DNA of 64,000 nt from Nocardioides_B sp963781695. GTDB taxonomy: Bacteria > Actinomycetota > Actinomycetes > Propionibacteriales > Nocardioidaceae. The notes beneath the pieces were generated by a model. The model did not search any database. It saw nothing but the letters and a program-made list of their open reading frames with translations, and had not been told where the DNA came from. Positions within the stretch are counted from its first letter, which is position 1; every line of letters begins with the position of its first letter. Below, one piece after another: positions 9,036 to 16,505 of the stretch. The DNA lies in NCBI GenBank assembly GCA_963781695.1, contig CAWAGE010000007.1:1550001-1614000 (forward strand), given 5' to 3'. The position numbers were made by a program, and so were the translations under genes.

Positions 9036-9159
9036 GTTGAGAGGTCACCCGTGGTCCGTCGAGCGGTCACCCGTGGTCCGACCCGGCCGCCCGCAACCGC
9101 TACTGACGTCTCGACGGACCACGCCTGACGTCTCGACGGACCACCAGTGACGTCTCAAC
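9036..9159. repeat. Long imperfect inverted repeat with 22-bp direct units
   Basis: The left arm, 9036-9080, contains GTTGAGAGGTCAC, then GTGGTCCGTCGAG and a second GGTCACCCGTGGTCCG. The right arm contains TGACGTCTCGACGGACCAC at 9104-9122 and again at 9126-9144, then TGACGTCTCAAC to 9159. Reverse-complemented, the right arm matches the left over about 45 positions. The transcript could fold into a very long hairpin. It starts one base after the ptsI stop and may terminate ptsI. The internal duplication suggests a dispersed intergenic repeat element rather than a simple terminator. Confidence 0.75.
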
Positions 9160-9194
9160 GAGTCGGGGATTCGGAGAACCGGCACGCGCGTTGC

Positions 9195-9200
9195 TAGGCT
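9195..9200 (+). promoter_or_regulatory. Probable -10 box of rpsO
   Basis: TAGGCT lies in the context GTTGCTAGGCTGGGG. A start about 7 bases downstream gives an rpsO leader of roughly 118 bases. That is long for this genome, where many genes look leaderless, and leaves room for S15 autoregulatory RNA structure. Confidence 0.45.
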
Positions 9201-9324
9201 GGGGCGGTTGTCCGTCGGGAGACGGGCGACATCTCACACGCCGTACGACGGCCGCGGATCGAGAGTGCCCGGGTGGACAGGCCCCGGCGCGCCGCGCAAC
9301 GAGACGAACCGAGAGGAGCTGCGC

Positions 9325-9600
9325 GTGGCCACTGGAACCGACGCGGAGACCAAGAAGAAGATCATCGCCGACTACGGCCTCAGCGAGGGCGACACCGGCA
9401 GCCCCGAGGTGCAGGTCGCGCTGCTGACGCACCGCATCAGCCACCTGACCGAGCACCTCAAGGAGCACAAGCACGACCACCACAGCCGTCGTGGCCTGCT
9501 GCTGCTCGTCGGTCAGCGTCGCCGGCTCCTGAACTACATGCGGCGCGAGGACATCAACCGCTACCGCTCGATCATCGAGCGGCTCGGCCTGCGTCGATGA
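9325..9600 (+). CDS. rpsO: 30S ribosomal protein S15
   Basis: S15 binds 16S rRNA and nucleates the platform of the small subunit. The product has 91 residues with the conserved GDTGSPEVQVALLTHRI and LLLLVGQRRRLLNYM motifs. The GTG at 9325 was chosen because GAGAGGAG precedes it at 9311-9318 and it gives the canonical S15 length. A longer frame from 9208 adds 39 residues unlike any S15. pnp lies downstream, the classic rpsO-pnp pair. Confidence 0.97.
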   Translation: MATGTDAETKKKIIADYGLSEGDTGSPEVQVALLTHRISHLTEHLKEHKHDHHSRRGLLLLVGQRRRLLNYMRREDINRYRSIIERLGLRR

Positions 9601-9606
9601 CGCACG

Positions 9607-9637
9607 GGGCGATCTTCCAGTGACTGGGAGGTCGCCC
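9607..9637 (+). terminator. Hairpin after rpsO
   Basis: GGGCGATCTTCCAG (9607-9620) pairs with CTGGGAGGTCGCCC (9624-9637) around a TGA loop, with two G-U pairs in a 14-bp stem. It begins seven bases past the rpsO stop. It may terminate rpsO or act as a processing site in an rpsO-pnp transcript. Confidence 0.7.
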
Positions 9638-9901
9638 TGCTTCGTCTCCGGGCCCCGGCCGGACTAAGGTCGCTACGGTGCCCTTGACCGGCTCGGCCGG
9701 ACACCACAACTGAACACACACCAACCACTGGAGCGACCGCGGACGTCCTGCCCGGTCCTCGGTAGTGGCTCTCGGATCTCGACGGCGACGCCGTCCGGGG
9801 ACCCGCGGGCTTCGATCGAAGGCCGGCCCACCGCCACGGACACCTGCGCGGAAGGGCGCCCTCGCGTGATCGCTCCGCGAGCACAGAAATGAGGTACCCC
9901 C
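9638..9901 (+). promoter_or_regulatory. pnp upstream region / probable structured leader
   Basis: No coding frame is convincing here. CTAAGGTCGCTACGGTG at 9664-9680 contains two possible -10 boxes, TAAGGT and TACGGT, which would give a pnp leader of about 210-225 bases. The leader contains local palindromes, GACGGCGACGCCGTC at 9781-9795 and CTTCGATCGAAG at 9810-9821. In Streptomyces and Escherichia coli, pnp leaders are cut by RNase III and autoregulated. A comparable role is inferred, not shown. Confidence 0.4.
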
Positions 9902-12112
9902 GTGACCGAGGGACCCGAGATCTACGCCGTCGAGACCGTCATCGACAACGGCAAGCACGGCACCCGCACCGTCACCTTCGAGAGCGGCCTGCTCGCCCGG
10001 CAGGCTGCCGGGTCGGTGACCGCCTACCTGGACGGCGACACCATGCTGCTGTCCGCGACGACCGCGGGCAAGCACCCGAAGGACCACTTCGACTTCTTCC
10101 CGCTGACCATCGACGTGGAGGAGCGGATGTACGCCGCGGGCCGGATCCCCGGCTCGTTCTTCCGCCGCGAGGGTCGCCCGGGCGAGGACGCCATCCTCAC
10201 CTGCCGGCTCATCGACCGGCCGCTGCGCCCGACGTTCAAGAAGGGCCTGCGCAACGAGGTCCAGGTCGTCATCACCGTGATGGCGCTGAACCCCGACAAC
10301 CCCTACGACGTGCTGGCCATCAACGCCGCCTCGATGTCGACCCAGCTGTCCGGGCTGCCGTTCTCCGGGCCGGTCGGGGCGACCCGGGTCGCGCTCATCG
10401 ACGGCCAGTGGGTGGCGTTCCCCTCCCACAGCCAGCTGGAGCGGGCCGTCTTCGACATGGTCGTGGCCGGTCGCGTGACCGACACCGGCGACGTCGCGAT
10501 CATGATGGTCGAGGCCGAGTCCACCGACCAGACCTGGGACCTGGTGCAGTCCGGTGTCCAGGCGCCGACCGAGGAGGTCGTGGCCGGCGGCCTCGACGCC
10601 GCCAAGCCGTTCATCAAGCAGCTGTGCGACGCGCAGGCCGAGCTGGCCAAGCAGGCCGCCAAGCCGGTCGCCGACTTCCCGGTGTTCCTGGACTACCAGG
10701 ACGACGCCTTCGACGCCGTCGAGGCCGCCGCCTCCGCCGCCCTGGCGCCGGCGCTGACCATCGCGGGCAAGCAGGAGCGCGACGCCGCGGTCGACGAGGT
10801 CAAGGACTCGGTGCTCGACAAGCTCGGGGCCGACTTCGAGGGTCGCGAGAAGGAGCTCGGCGCGGCGTTCCGCTCGCTGACCAAGAAGCTGGTCCGCGAC
10901 CGGGTGCTGCGCGACAAGGTCCGCATGGACGGCCGCGGCCTGTCCGACATCCGCACCCTGTCCGCCGAGGTCGGAGTGATCCCGCGGGTGCACGGCTCGG
11001 CCCTGTTCGAGCGCGGTGAGACCCAGATCCTGGGTGTGACCACCCTGAACATGCTCACCATGGAGCAGAAGCTGGACACGCTGTCGCCGGAGACGTCGCG
11101 GCGCTACCTGCACAACTACAACTTCCCGCCCTACTCCACCGGTGAGACCGGTCGGGTCGGCTCGCCGAAGCGACGCGAGATCGGGCACGGCGCCCTCGCC
11201 GGGCGTGCGCTGATGCCGGTGCTGCCGACGCGTGAGGAGTTCCCCTACGCGATCCGCCAGGTCTCCGAGGCGATGGGGTCCAACGGCTCGACGTCGATGG
11301 GCTCGGTCTGCGCCTCGACGCTGTCGCTGCTCCAGGCCGGCGTCCCGCTGCGGGCGCCCGTGGCGGGCATCGCGATGGGGCTGATCTCCGGTGAGGTGGA
11401 CGGCGAGACGCAGTACGTCGCGCTGACCGACATCCTCGGCGCGGAGGACGCCTTCGGTGACATGGACTTCAAGGTCGCCGGCACCCCCGAGTTCGTCACC
11501 GCGCTGCAGCTGGACACCAAGCTCGACGGCATCCCCGCCGAGGTGCTGGGCGCCGCGCTCACCCAGGCCAAGGACGCCCGGATGGCGATCCTCGAGGTCA
11601 TGAGCGAGGCCATCGACGGTCCCGGCGAGATGTCGCTGAACGCACCCCGGATCATCACGATGCGGGTCCCGGTGGACAAGATCGGCGAGGTGATCGGCCC
11701 CAAGGGCAAGGTCATCAACCAGATCCAGGACGACACCGGCGCGCAGATCACGATCGAGGACGACGGCACGATCTACGTCGGGGCGACCAACGGCGAGTCC
11801 GCGGAGGCCGCTCGCTCGATCATCAACGGCATCGCGAACCCGACGATGCCCGAGGTGGGCGAGCGCTACCTCGGCACCGTCGTGAAGACCACGAACTTCG
11901 GGGCGTTCGTCTCGCTGCTGCCCGGCAAGGACGGCCTGCTGCACATCAGCAAGCTGCGTCCGCTCGCCGGCGGCAAGCGCGTCGAGGCCGTGGAGGACGT
12001 GGTCTCGGTCGGCCAGAAGATCCAGGTCGAGATCGGCGAGATCGACGACCGCGGCAAGCTGTCGCTGATCCCGGTGGTCGACGAGTCGGCCGCACCGGAG
12101 TCGGGGGAGTAG
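9902..12112 (+). CDS. pnp: Polyribonucleotide nucleotidyltransferase (PNPase)
   Basis: PNPase degrades RNA 3'-5' using phosphate, and in actinobacteria it can also add 3' tails. The 736 residues contain two RNase PH domains (about 20-150 and 350-560). The second has the signatures GETQILGVTTL and FPPYSTGETGRVGSPKRREIGHG. A KH domain follows (about 580-640, VIGPKGKVINQIQ), then an S1 domain (about 655-725, GTVVKTTNFGAFVSLLPGKDGLLHIS). The GTG at 9902 follows GAGGTACC, a weak ribosome site. The M16 peptidase gene follows after nine bases. Confidence 0.97.
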   Translation: MTEGPEIYAVETVIDNGKHGTRTVTFESGLLARQAAGSVTAYLDGDTMLLSATTAGKHPKDHFDFFPLTIDVEERMYAAGRIPGSFFRREGRPGEDAILTCRLIDRPLRPTFKKGLRNEVQVVITVMALNPDNPYDVLAINAASMSTQLSGLPFSGPVGATRVALIDGQWVAFPSHSQLERAVFDMVVAGRVTDTGDVAIMMVEAESTDQTWDLVQSGVQAPTEEVVAGGLDAAKPFIKQLCDAQAELAKQAAKPVADFPVFLDYQDDAFDAVEAAASAALAPALTIAGKQERDAAVDEVKDSVLDKLGADFEGREKELGAAFRSLTKKLVRDRVLRDKVRMDGRGLSDIRTLSAEVGVIPRVHGSALFERGETQILGVTTLNMLTMEQKLDTLSPETSRRYLHNYNFPPYSTGETGRVGSPKRREIGHGALAGRALMPVLPTREEFPYAIRQVSEAMGSNGSTSMGSVCASTLSLLQAGVPLRAPVAGIAMGLISGEVDGETQYVALTDILGAEDAFGDMDFKVAGTPEFVTALQLDTKLDGIPAEVLGAALTQAKDARMAILEVMSEAIDGPGEMSLNAPRIITMRVPVDKIGEVIGPKGKVINQIQDDTGAQITIEDDGTIYVGATNGESAEAARSIINGIANPTMPEVGERYLGTVVKTTNFGAFVSLLPGKDGLLHISKLRPLAGGKRVEAVEDVVSVGQKIQVEIGEIDDRGKLSLIPVVDESAAPESGE

Positions 12113-12121
12113 CACTCGCCC

Positions 12122-13456
12122 GTGGTCCGTCGCACCGCACCGCAGCGCCCCGGCACGACCCGCACCCTCCTGTCCTCACCGGACGGGGGAGCCACCGTCC
12201 GACGGACGGTCCTCCCCGGAGGGCTGCGGGTCGTGACCGAGGCCATGCCCGGCGTCCGCTCCGCCTCGGTCGGGGTGTGGGTCAACGTCGGGTCACGTGA
12301 CGAGACACCCGGTCAGTCGGGTGCCTCGCACTTCCTCGAGCACCTGCTGTTCAAGGGCACGCCGTCGCGCTCGGCGCTGGAGATCTCCGTGGCCCTCGAC
12401 GAGGTGGGCGGCGAGTTCAACGCCTTCACGGCCAAGGAGTACACCTGCTTCCACGCCCGGGTCCTCGACGAGGACCTGCCGCTGGCGGTGGACGTGCTCG
12501 GGGACATGCTCACCTCCTCGACGCTGACGCGCGAGGACGTCGAGGCCGAGCGCGACGTCATCCTCGACGAGATCGCCATGCACGACGACGACCCCGACGA
12601 CGTGGTGAGCAACGTCTACGCGGGTCTGGCGTGGCAGGGCTCGCCACTGGGTCGTCCGATCGCGGGCACGGCCGAGTCGATCCAGGCACTCTCCCGGGCC
12701 CAGATCCGCGGCTACTACCGCGCGCGCTACACCCCGGACCGGATGGTCGTCGCCGTGGCCGGCAACGTGGACCACGCCGCGGTGGTCCGGCAGGTGCGGC
12801 GGGCGTTCGGTCGGTCCGGGTTCCTCGACGACCGCGACGTCCGGCCCGCACCGGTGCGACGCGCGTCCCGGCCGCGGCGTACCACGCCGGGGCAGGTGAC
12901 GGTGCACCGGCCGTTCGAGCAGGTCAACCTGATGCTCGGCGTCAACGGCCCGGTCCGCACCGACGACTCCCGGTACGCGCTCGGCGTGCTGAACAACGCC
13001 TTGGGCGGAGGCACCTCGAGCCGGCTGTTCCAGGAGGTGCGCGAGCGTCGCGGGCTGGCCTACTCGGTGTTCTCCTACGCCTCCCACTACGCCGACGCCG
13101 GGACCGTGGCGGTGGCGGTCGGGTGCCTGCCGACGAAGGCTGCGGAGGTGCTCGACACCGTGCGGGGCGAGCTCGCCACGCTGGCCGAGCACGGCCTCAG
13201 CGCCGAGGAGGTCCGACGGGGGCAGGGGCAGCTGCGCGGCGGCCTGGTGCTGGCGCTGGAGGACTCGGGCTCCCGGATGTCGCGGATCGCGAAGGCGGAG
13301 CTGCTCTACGACGAGCTGCCCAGCATCGACGAGGTGCTGCACCGCGTCGCGTCCGTCACCCTCGAGGACGTCAACACGATCGCCCGTCGGCTGTTCCGGC
13401 AGCCGCAGACGCTGGCCGTCGTCGGGCCGCCCGGTGTGTCGGTCTCGATCGACTAG
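12122..13456 (+). CDS. M16-family zinc peptidase (mitochondrial processing peptidase-like)
   Basis: This 444-residue metallopeptidase has the inverted zinc motif HFLEH (H70, E73, H74) and a downstream zinc-ligand glutamate in AERDVILDEIAMHDDD, about 76 residues later. The C-terminal glycine-rich loop and Arg-Tyr pair are visible (GGGTSSRLFQEVRERRGLAYSVFSY). Proteins of this family follow pnp in most actinobacteria. Their substrate is unknown, with peptide quality control proposed. The GTG start lies nine bases past the pnp stop, with GGGGGAG overlapping the end of pnp, so translation is probably coupled. Confidence 0.9.
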   Translation: MVRRTAPQRPGTTRTLLSSPDGGATVRRTVLPGGLRVVTEAMPGVRSASVGVWVNVGSRDETPGQSGASHFLEHLLFKGTPSRSALEISVALDEVGGEFNAFTAKEYTCFHARVLDEDLPLAVDVLGDMLTSSTLTREDVEAERDVILDEIAMHDDDPDDVVSNVYAGLAWQGSPLGRPIAGTAESIQALSRAQIRGYYRARYTPDRMVVAVAGNVDHAAVVRQVRRAFGRSGFLDDRDVRPAPVRRASRPRRTTPGQVTVHRPFEQVNLMLGVNGPVRTDDSRYALGVLNNALGGGTSSRLFQEVRERRGLAYSVFSYASHYADAGTVAVAVGCLPTKAAEVLDTVRGELATLAEHGLSAEEVRRGQGQLRGGLVLALEDSGSRMSRIAKAELLYDELPSIDEVLHRVASVTLEDVNTIARRLFRQPQTLAVVGPPGVSVSID

Positions 13457-13465
13457 GTTGGCCCG
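13454..13465 (+). promoter_or_regulatory. Leaderless -10 element of dapB
   Basis: TAGGTT at 13454-13459 overlaps the TAG stop of the peptidase gene and ends six bases before the dapB GTG. dapB can thus be transcribed independently of the pnp operon. Confidence 0.5.
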
Positions 13466-14227
13466 GTGAGCGGACGGATCAGGGTCGGGGTGCTCGGTGC
13501 CCGGGGGAAGGTCGGCCGTGAGGTCGTGGCTGCCGTGTCGGCGGCCGACGACCTCGAGCTGGTGGCCGAGGTGGACACCGGCGACGGGGACGACCGGCTG
13601 GAGGACCTGCCCGGCCGCCGGGTCGAGGTGGTCGTCGACTTCACCCACCCCGACGTGGTGATGGGCAGCCTCGACTTCTGCGTGCGGCACGGCATCCATG
13701 CGGTGGTGGGCACGACCGGCTTCGACGACGACCGGCTCGCCGAGCTGCGCGGCTGGCTCGACGGCTCGGCGACGGGGGTGCTGGTGGCCCCCAACTTCTC
13801 GATCGGCGCGGTGCTGATGATGCGGTTCGCCGCGGCGGCGGCGCCGTTCTACGAGTCGGTGGAGATCGTGGAGCTGCACCACCCGGAGAAGGCGGACGCG
13901 CCCTCTGGCACGGCCCGGCGGACGGCGTCCCTGGTGGCCGCCGCGCGGCGGGACGCGGGGCTGGGCCCGGTCCCGGACGCGACCTCCACGATGCTGGACG
14001 GCGCCCGCGGCGCCGACGTCGAGGGGGTCCGGGTGCACGGCCTGCGGATCCGTGGGCTGGTGGCGCACCAGGAGGTGGTGCTCGGCGGGGAGGGCGAGAC
14101 CCTGACCGTGCGGCACGACTCGATGGACCGTGCCTCGTTCACCCCAGGGGTGCTGCTGGGGGTGCGCGGGATCGCGGACCACCCCGGTCTGACCGTGGGG
14201 CTCGAGCCCTTCCTCGGTCTGGACTGA
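13466..14227 (+). CDS. dapB: 4-hydroxy-tetrahydrodipicolinate reductase
   Basis: DapB reduces hydroxy-tetrahydrodipicolinate with NAD(P)H in the diaminopimelate/lysine pathway. The protein has 253 residues. The N-terminal Rossmann motif is VGVLGARGKVGREV. The catalytic segment is VEIVELHHPEKADAPSGTA, with the His-His pair, catalytic Lys and the DAPSGT substrate-binding loop intact. dapA lies 6.4 kb downstream on the same strand. A diverged paralogue at 52573-53370 lacks the His pair, so this copy is the likely housekeeping enzyme. Confidence 0.95.
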   Translation: MSGRIRVGVLGARGKVGREVVAAVSAADDLELVAEVDTGDGDDRLEDLPGRRVEVVVDFTHPDVVMGSLDFCVRHGIHAVVGTTGFDDDRLAELRGWLDGSATGVLVAPNFSIGAVLMMRFAAAAAPFYESVEIVELHHPEKADAPSGTARRTASLVAAARRDAGLGPVPDATSTMLDGARGADVEGVRVHGLRIRGLVAHQEVVLGGEGETLTVRHDSMDRASFTPGVLLGVRGIADHPGLTVGLEPFLGLD

Positions 14228-14244
14228 CGCGAGACCTCGCGGCA

Positions 14245-14291
14245 GTTCAGCTCAGCGCTGTTTTCCGGGTCAATACAGCCCAGGGCTGAAC
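14245..14291. terminator. Imperfect hairpin between convergent genes
   Basis: GTTCAGC (14245-14251) pairs with GCTGAAC (14285-14291), and GCTGT with ACAGC further in, around an A/T-richer loop. It begins three bases past the stop of the minus-strand membrane gene and could terminate both it and dapB. Its outer arms are the same GTTCAG/CTGAAC hexamers found in the operator at 15661-15681. Confidence 0.5.
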
Positions 14292-14293
14292 GG

Positions 14294-15034
14294 CTATCCC
14301 AGCAGCAGGACCAGCACCCAGCCGCCGAGGGCCAGCAGCCAGCTCGCGAAGCTGCCGATCAGGAAGTACTCCGAGAGGTCCGTCGGGCCGTCGTCGCGCC
14401 CCGAGCGCTGAAGCTCGGGGTAGCGGAGCAGTCCCTTGGCCGCCACCACCACGCCACCCACTCCCAGCTGCCCCACCAGGGCCAGCACCAGCAGGAACAG
14501 CCGCTCCATCGGCCCGAGCAGCCGGCCCCCCCGCAGCCGCTTCTCGTTGGTCACCGCCGGCACACCGACCGCGTCCAGCAGGAGCCGGACCAGCACGTTG
14601 CCGGTGGCGAGCAGGGCCAGGGCGACGCCGAGCGTGGTCACGAGGCGAGGTCCGTCGACGCTGCCGACCAGGGTGCCGGCGAGCGGTCCGGCCGTCAGGT
14701 CCGGCCCGGGCAGCGACCGCGGGCCGACCAGCGCCAGGGCCGCCACCGGCACGCCGAAGCAGACGAAGGCGGCGGCCCGCCACCGGCCCCGGTGCCGGGA
14801 GGAGGGGTCGAGGGCGGCCGAGGAGCACAGCACCCACCCGGTGAGGCCGGCGATCCAGCACAGCCCCACGGTGGCCCACCACGCCAGCGGGAACCCGGCC
14901 GCCAGGCCGACCAGGACCAGGGTCGAGACGCCCGCCAGGACCAGCCACAGCCGCCGTCTGCGCGACGTGGCGTCGCGAGCGGCCCGGAGCAGGTCGCAGA
15001 GCCCGACGACGGCGAGCCAGACGCCCGCGCTCAC
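14294..15034 (-). CDS. Membrane protein, partner of SatD-like protein
   Basis: This 246-residue protein has about six to seven hydrophobic segments, for example LWLVLAGVSTLVLVGLAAG near the N-terminus and two strongly hydrophobic helices at the C-terminus. A charged loop, RYPELQRSGRDDGPTDLSEY, precedes the last helix. I recognise no enzymatic motif. The GTG start overlaps the SatD-like stop by four bases (GTGA at 15031-15034), so the two are made together. Possible roles are a channel, a transporter or a membrane effector responding to its soluble partner; none is shown by sequence. Confidence 0.75.
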   Translation of the reverse strand: MSAGVWLAVVGLCDLLRAARDATSRRRRLWLVLAGVSTLVLVGLAAGFPLAWWATVGLCWIAGLTGWVLCSSAALDPSSRHRGRWRAAAFVCFGVPVAALALVGPRSLPGPDLTAGPLAGTLVGSVDGPRLVTTLGVALALLATGNVLVRLLLDAVGVPAVTNEKRLRGGRLLGPMERLFLLVLALVGQLGVGGVVVAAKGLLRYPELQRSGRDDGPTDLSEYFLIGSFASWLLALGGWVLVLLLG

Positions 15035-15648
15035 GGGGGCCCGTCGTCGAGCCGGAGCAGAGCGTGGGCGTCGATGACGGCGGCGATGCCGCGCCGGAAC
15101 TGCTGCGAGACCGCGGAGGGCCACACGCCCTCTGCGGCCGCGATCTCCTTCTGGGTGCGGCCGAGCAGGGCGAGGCGGAGCATCCGGACCCCCCGGGGGT
15201 TGAGACGGGCCACGACCTGGTCGCGGCAGGTGAGGAAGGCGTTGATCATGGCAGCGCCCTCCCCCACGAACCAGGTGCGACGCTCGTCCCGCGGGCCGCC
15301 GACCTCCTCGATCGCCTCCCGAGCGGCCCACCAGCCGGGGCCGTCCTGGAGCAGCGGGGTGCGGCTGCCGTCGTAGACCTGCACCGGCCCCAGCCCGATC
15401 CCGCACCGCACGTCGACGGTCTCGTGAAGTCCGAGGCGGACCAGCAGTGCGGCGGTCACCGCCTCGGCCAGCGTGGCGGCGGCGCCCTGGAACTCGTCGC
15501 CGACCGTCGGCTCGAACGGCTGCGCCACCGGGTAGAGGTCGTTGGTCTCGCCGAGCACCTCGCCGACCCGACGCTGCAGGGCGGCTCGGTCAGCGGCGCG
15601 GCGGGACCCGACGAGGTCGCCGACGACGGTGAAGAGCACAGTAGTCAC
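15031..15648 (-). CDS. SatD-family protein: cyclase-like fold plus C-terminal HTH
   Basis: The 205-residue protein resembles the SatD family, named from the sat locus of Streptococcus mutans, whose biochemical role is unknown. By eye, the first 120 residues follow the order of class III nucleotide cyclase motifs. These are TVVGDLVGS (D11), PTVGDEFQG (D51, 40 residues later), VRCGIGLGPV (R81) and GPGWWAAREAI (R110). The usual Asn four residues before the last Arg is a Trp. The C-terminus (about 155-195, GRTQKEIAAAEGVWPSAVSQ) is a sigma-like helix-turn-helix. The GTG at 15648 was chosen because a TACATT -10 box lies six bases upstream and no ribosome site is visible. It forms an operon with the membrane gene. 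Confidence 0.75.
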   Translation of the reverse strand: MTTVLFTVVGDLVGSRRAADRAALQRRVGEVLGETNDLYPVAQPFEPTVGDEFQGAAATLAEAVTAALLVRLGLHETVDVRCGIGLGPVQVYDGSRTPLLQDGPGWWAAREAIEEVGGPRDERRTWFVGEGAAMINAFLTCRDQVVARLNPRGVRMLRLALLGRTQKEIAAAEGVWPSAVSQQFRRGIAAVIDAHALLRLDDGPP

Positions 15649-15660
15649 GACAGCAATGTA
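15649..15660 (-). promoter_or_regulatory. Leaderless -10 element of the SatD operon
   Basis: On the minus strand TACATT (15660-15655) is followed by six bases and the GTG at 15648. It directly abuts the palindrome at 15661-15681, so a bound protein would block polymerase. Confidence 0.55.
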
Positions 15661-15681
15661 CTGAACTTCGACCCAGTTCAG
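15661..15681. promoter_or_regulatory. Perfect palindromic operator of the SatD operon
   Basis: CTGAAC (15661-15666), nine bases, then GTTCAG (15676-15681) form a perfect inverted repeat with half-sites 15 bp apart. It covers the region upstream of the -10 box of the SatD operon. The HTH at the C-terminus of the first gene product makes autoregulation the simplest model. Confidence 0.6.
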
Positions 15682-15755
15682 CGACAGGCTGTCGACGGGG
15701 ACGGCGGGCCGGTGACAACGGCCGGTCGCAATGCGGGACCGCTGGCCCGGACGGC

Positions 15756-15768
15756 TACCGTGAGGACC
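15756..15768 (+). promoter_or_regulatory. Leaderless -10 element
   Basis: TACCGT at 15756-15761 is followed by seven bases and GTG at 15769. This favours that GTG over the one at 15760, which lies inside the -10 box. Confidence 0.5.
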
Positions 15769-16203
15769 GTGCGGACCAAGTCGACGATCGCCCTCCTGGT
15801 CCTGGTCCTGGTCTTCTACGCCCTGGTGATCGGAGCCAAGGGGGTGGCGCTGCTGGGCACGGCCACCGTCGTCGGACAGGTGCTGGGCGTGGCTCTGCTG
15901 GTGCTGCCGCTGCTGGGGCTGTTCCTGGTGTGGCGGGAGATCGAGTTCGGTCGGCGGACCGCCCGGCTCGCCCGCGACCTGGCCGCGGAGGACGCGCTGC
16001 CCGTCGACGACCTGCCCCGCCGGGCCTCCGGTCGGGTGGACCGCGCCGCGGCCGACCGGCTGTTCGAGCAGATGCGGGCGGAGACCGAGCGTTCCCCCGA
16101 GGACTGGCGCAGCTGGTTCCGGCTGGCGCTCGCCTACGACGCGGCCGGCGACCGGGCCCGGGCCCGAGGCGCGGCCCGGCACGCGGTGGCGCTGCGCGGC
16201 TGA
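15769..16203 (+). CDS. Small membrane-anchored protein with TPR-like tail
   Basis: This 144-residue protein has two N-terminal membrane helices (about residues 6-24 and 34-54). A soluble tail follows with a single TPR-like helix pair (DWRSWFRLALAYDAAGDRARARGAARHAVAL) near the end. No enzymatic motif is visible. It starts in the intergenic space upstream of the SatD operon and is divergent to it, with 120 bases between the starts. Function unknown. Confidence 0.75.
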   Translation: MRTKSTIALLVLVLVFYALVIGAKGVALLGTATVVGQVLGVALLVLPLLGLFLVWREIEFGRRTARLARDLAAEDALPVDDLPRRASGRVDRAAADRLFEQMRAETERSPEDWRSWFRLALAYDAAGDRARARGAARHAVALRG

Positions 16204-16349
16204 CCCGCCGACCGGCCGCCGGCTGGCCCTCCCACCGCCCGGCTCTGCAGAGTTGTGCAGCGCACAAAGCTGAGCCCGCGATGGGCTTCCCCGGGCAGGC
16301 GGCGCGGGAGAGGTTGGTCCCGCGGGGGATGCCGACACACGCGCCTCCA

Positions 16350-16400
16350 CAGCTGCCGTCGCCCTCGCGGTCCTGCCCCGAGGGGGCGACGGCCCAGCTG
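16350..16400 (+). terminator. Long hairpin, probable terminator
   Basis: CAGCTGCCGTCGCCCTCG pairs with CGAGGGGGCGACGGCCCAGCTG through a stem of about 18 bp with small bulges. It lies 150 bases past the small membrane-protein gene. It is likely a terminator, although the distance leaves room for a different role. Confidence 0.5.
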
Positions 16401-16493
16401 TCGCCGAGTCCCTGTGGACACAGGTGGTCGAGCCGGCCGGGACGGAGCCCCGGCTGGTCGTGCCTGCCGATACCTCCGGTCGGTACGTCGGGC

Positions 16494-16505
16494 TACCGTC
16501 GGGCC
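16494..16505 (+). promoter_or_regulatory. Leaderless -10 element of the LLM oxidoreductase gene
   Basis: TACCGT at 16494-16499 is followed by six bases and ATG at 16506; no ribosome-binding site is present. Confidence 0.5.

Larger units (their letters stand above)
16204..16505. other. 302-bp intergenic region
   Basis: Between two plus-strand genes I see no convincing coding frame. The region holds one strong hairpin (16350-16400, listed separately) and, at its right end, the leaderless -10 element of the next gene. Nothing else is recognisable. Confidence 0.6.

Noticed and set aside
9208..9324. 39-residue N-terminal extension of ribosomal protein S15
   Set aside because: S15 never carries it. 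The GTG at 9325 has a strong Shine-Dalgarno and gives the standard 91-residue protein.
9572..12115. 847-codon minus-strand frame antisense to pnp
   Set aside because: His/Asp/Val-rich shadow; pnp on the plus strand is unmistakable.
12119..12135. CCCGTGGTCCGTCG at the start of the M16 gene, resembling the repeat at 9036-9159
   Set aside because: A single 14-base match inside a coding region whose codons fit the protein; no second arm nearby, so likely chance.
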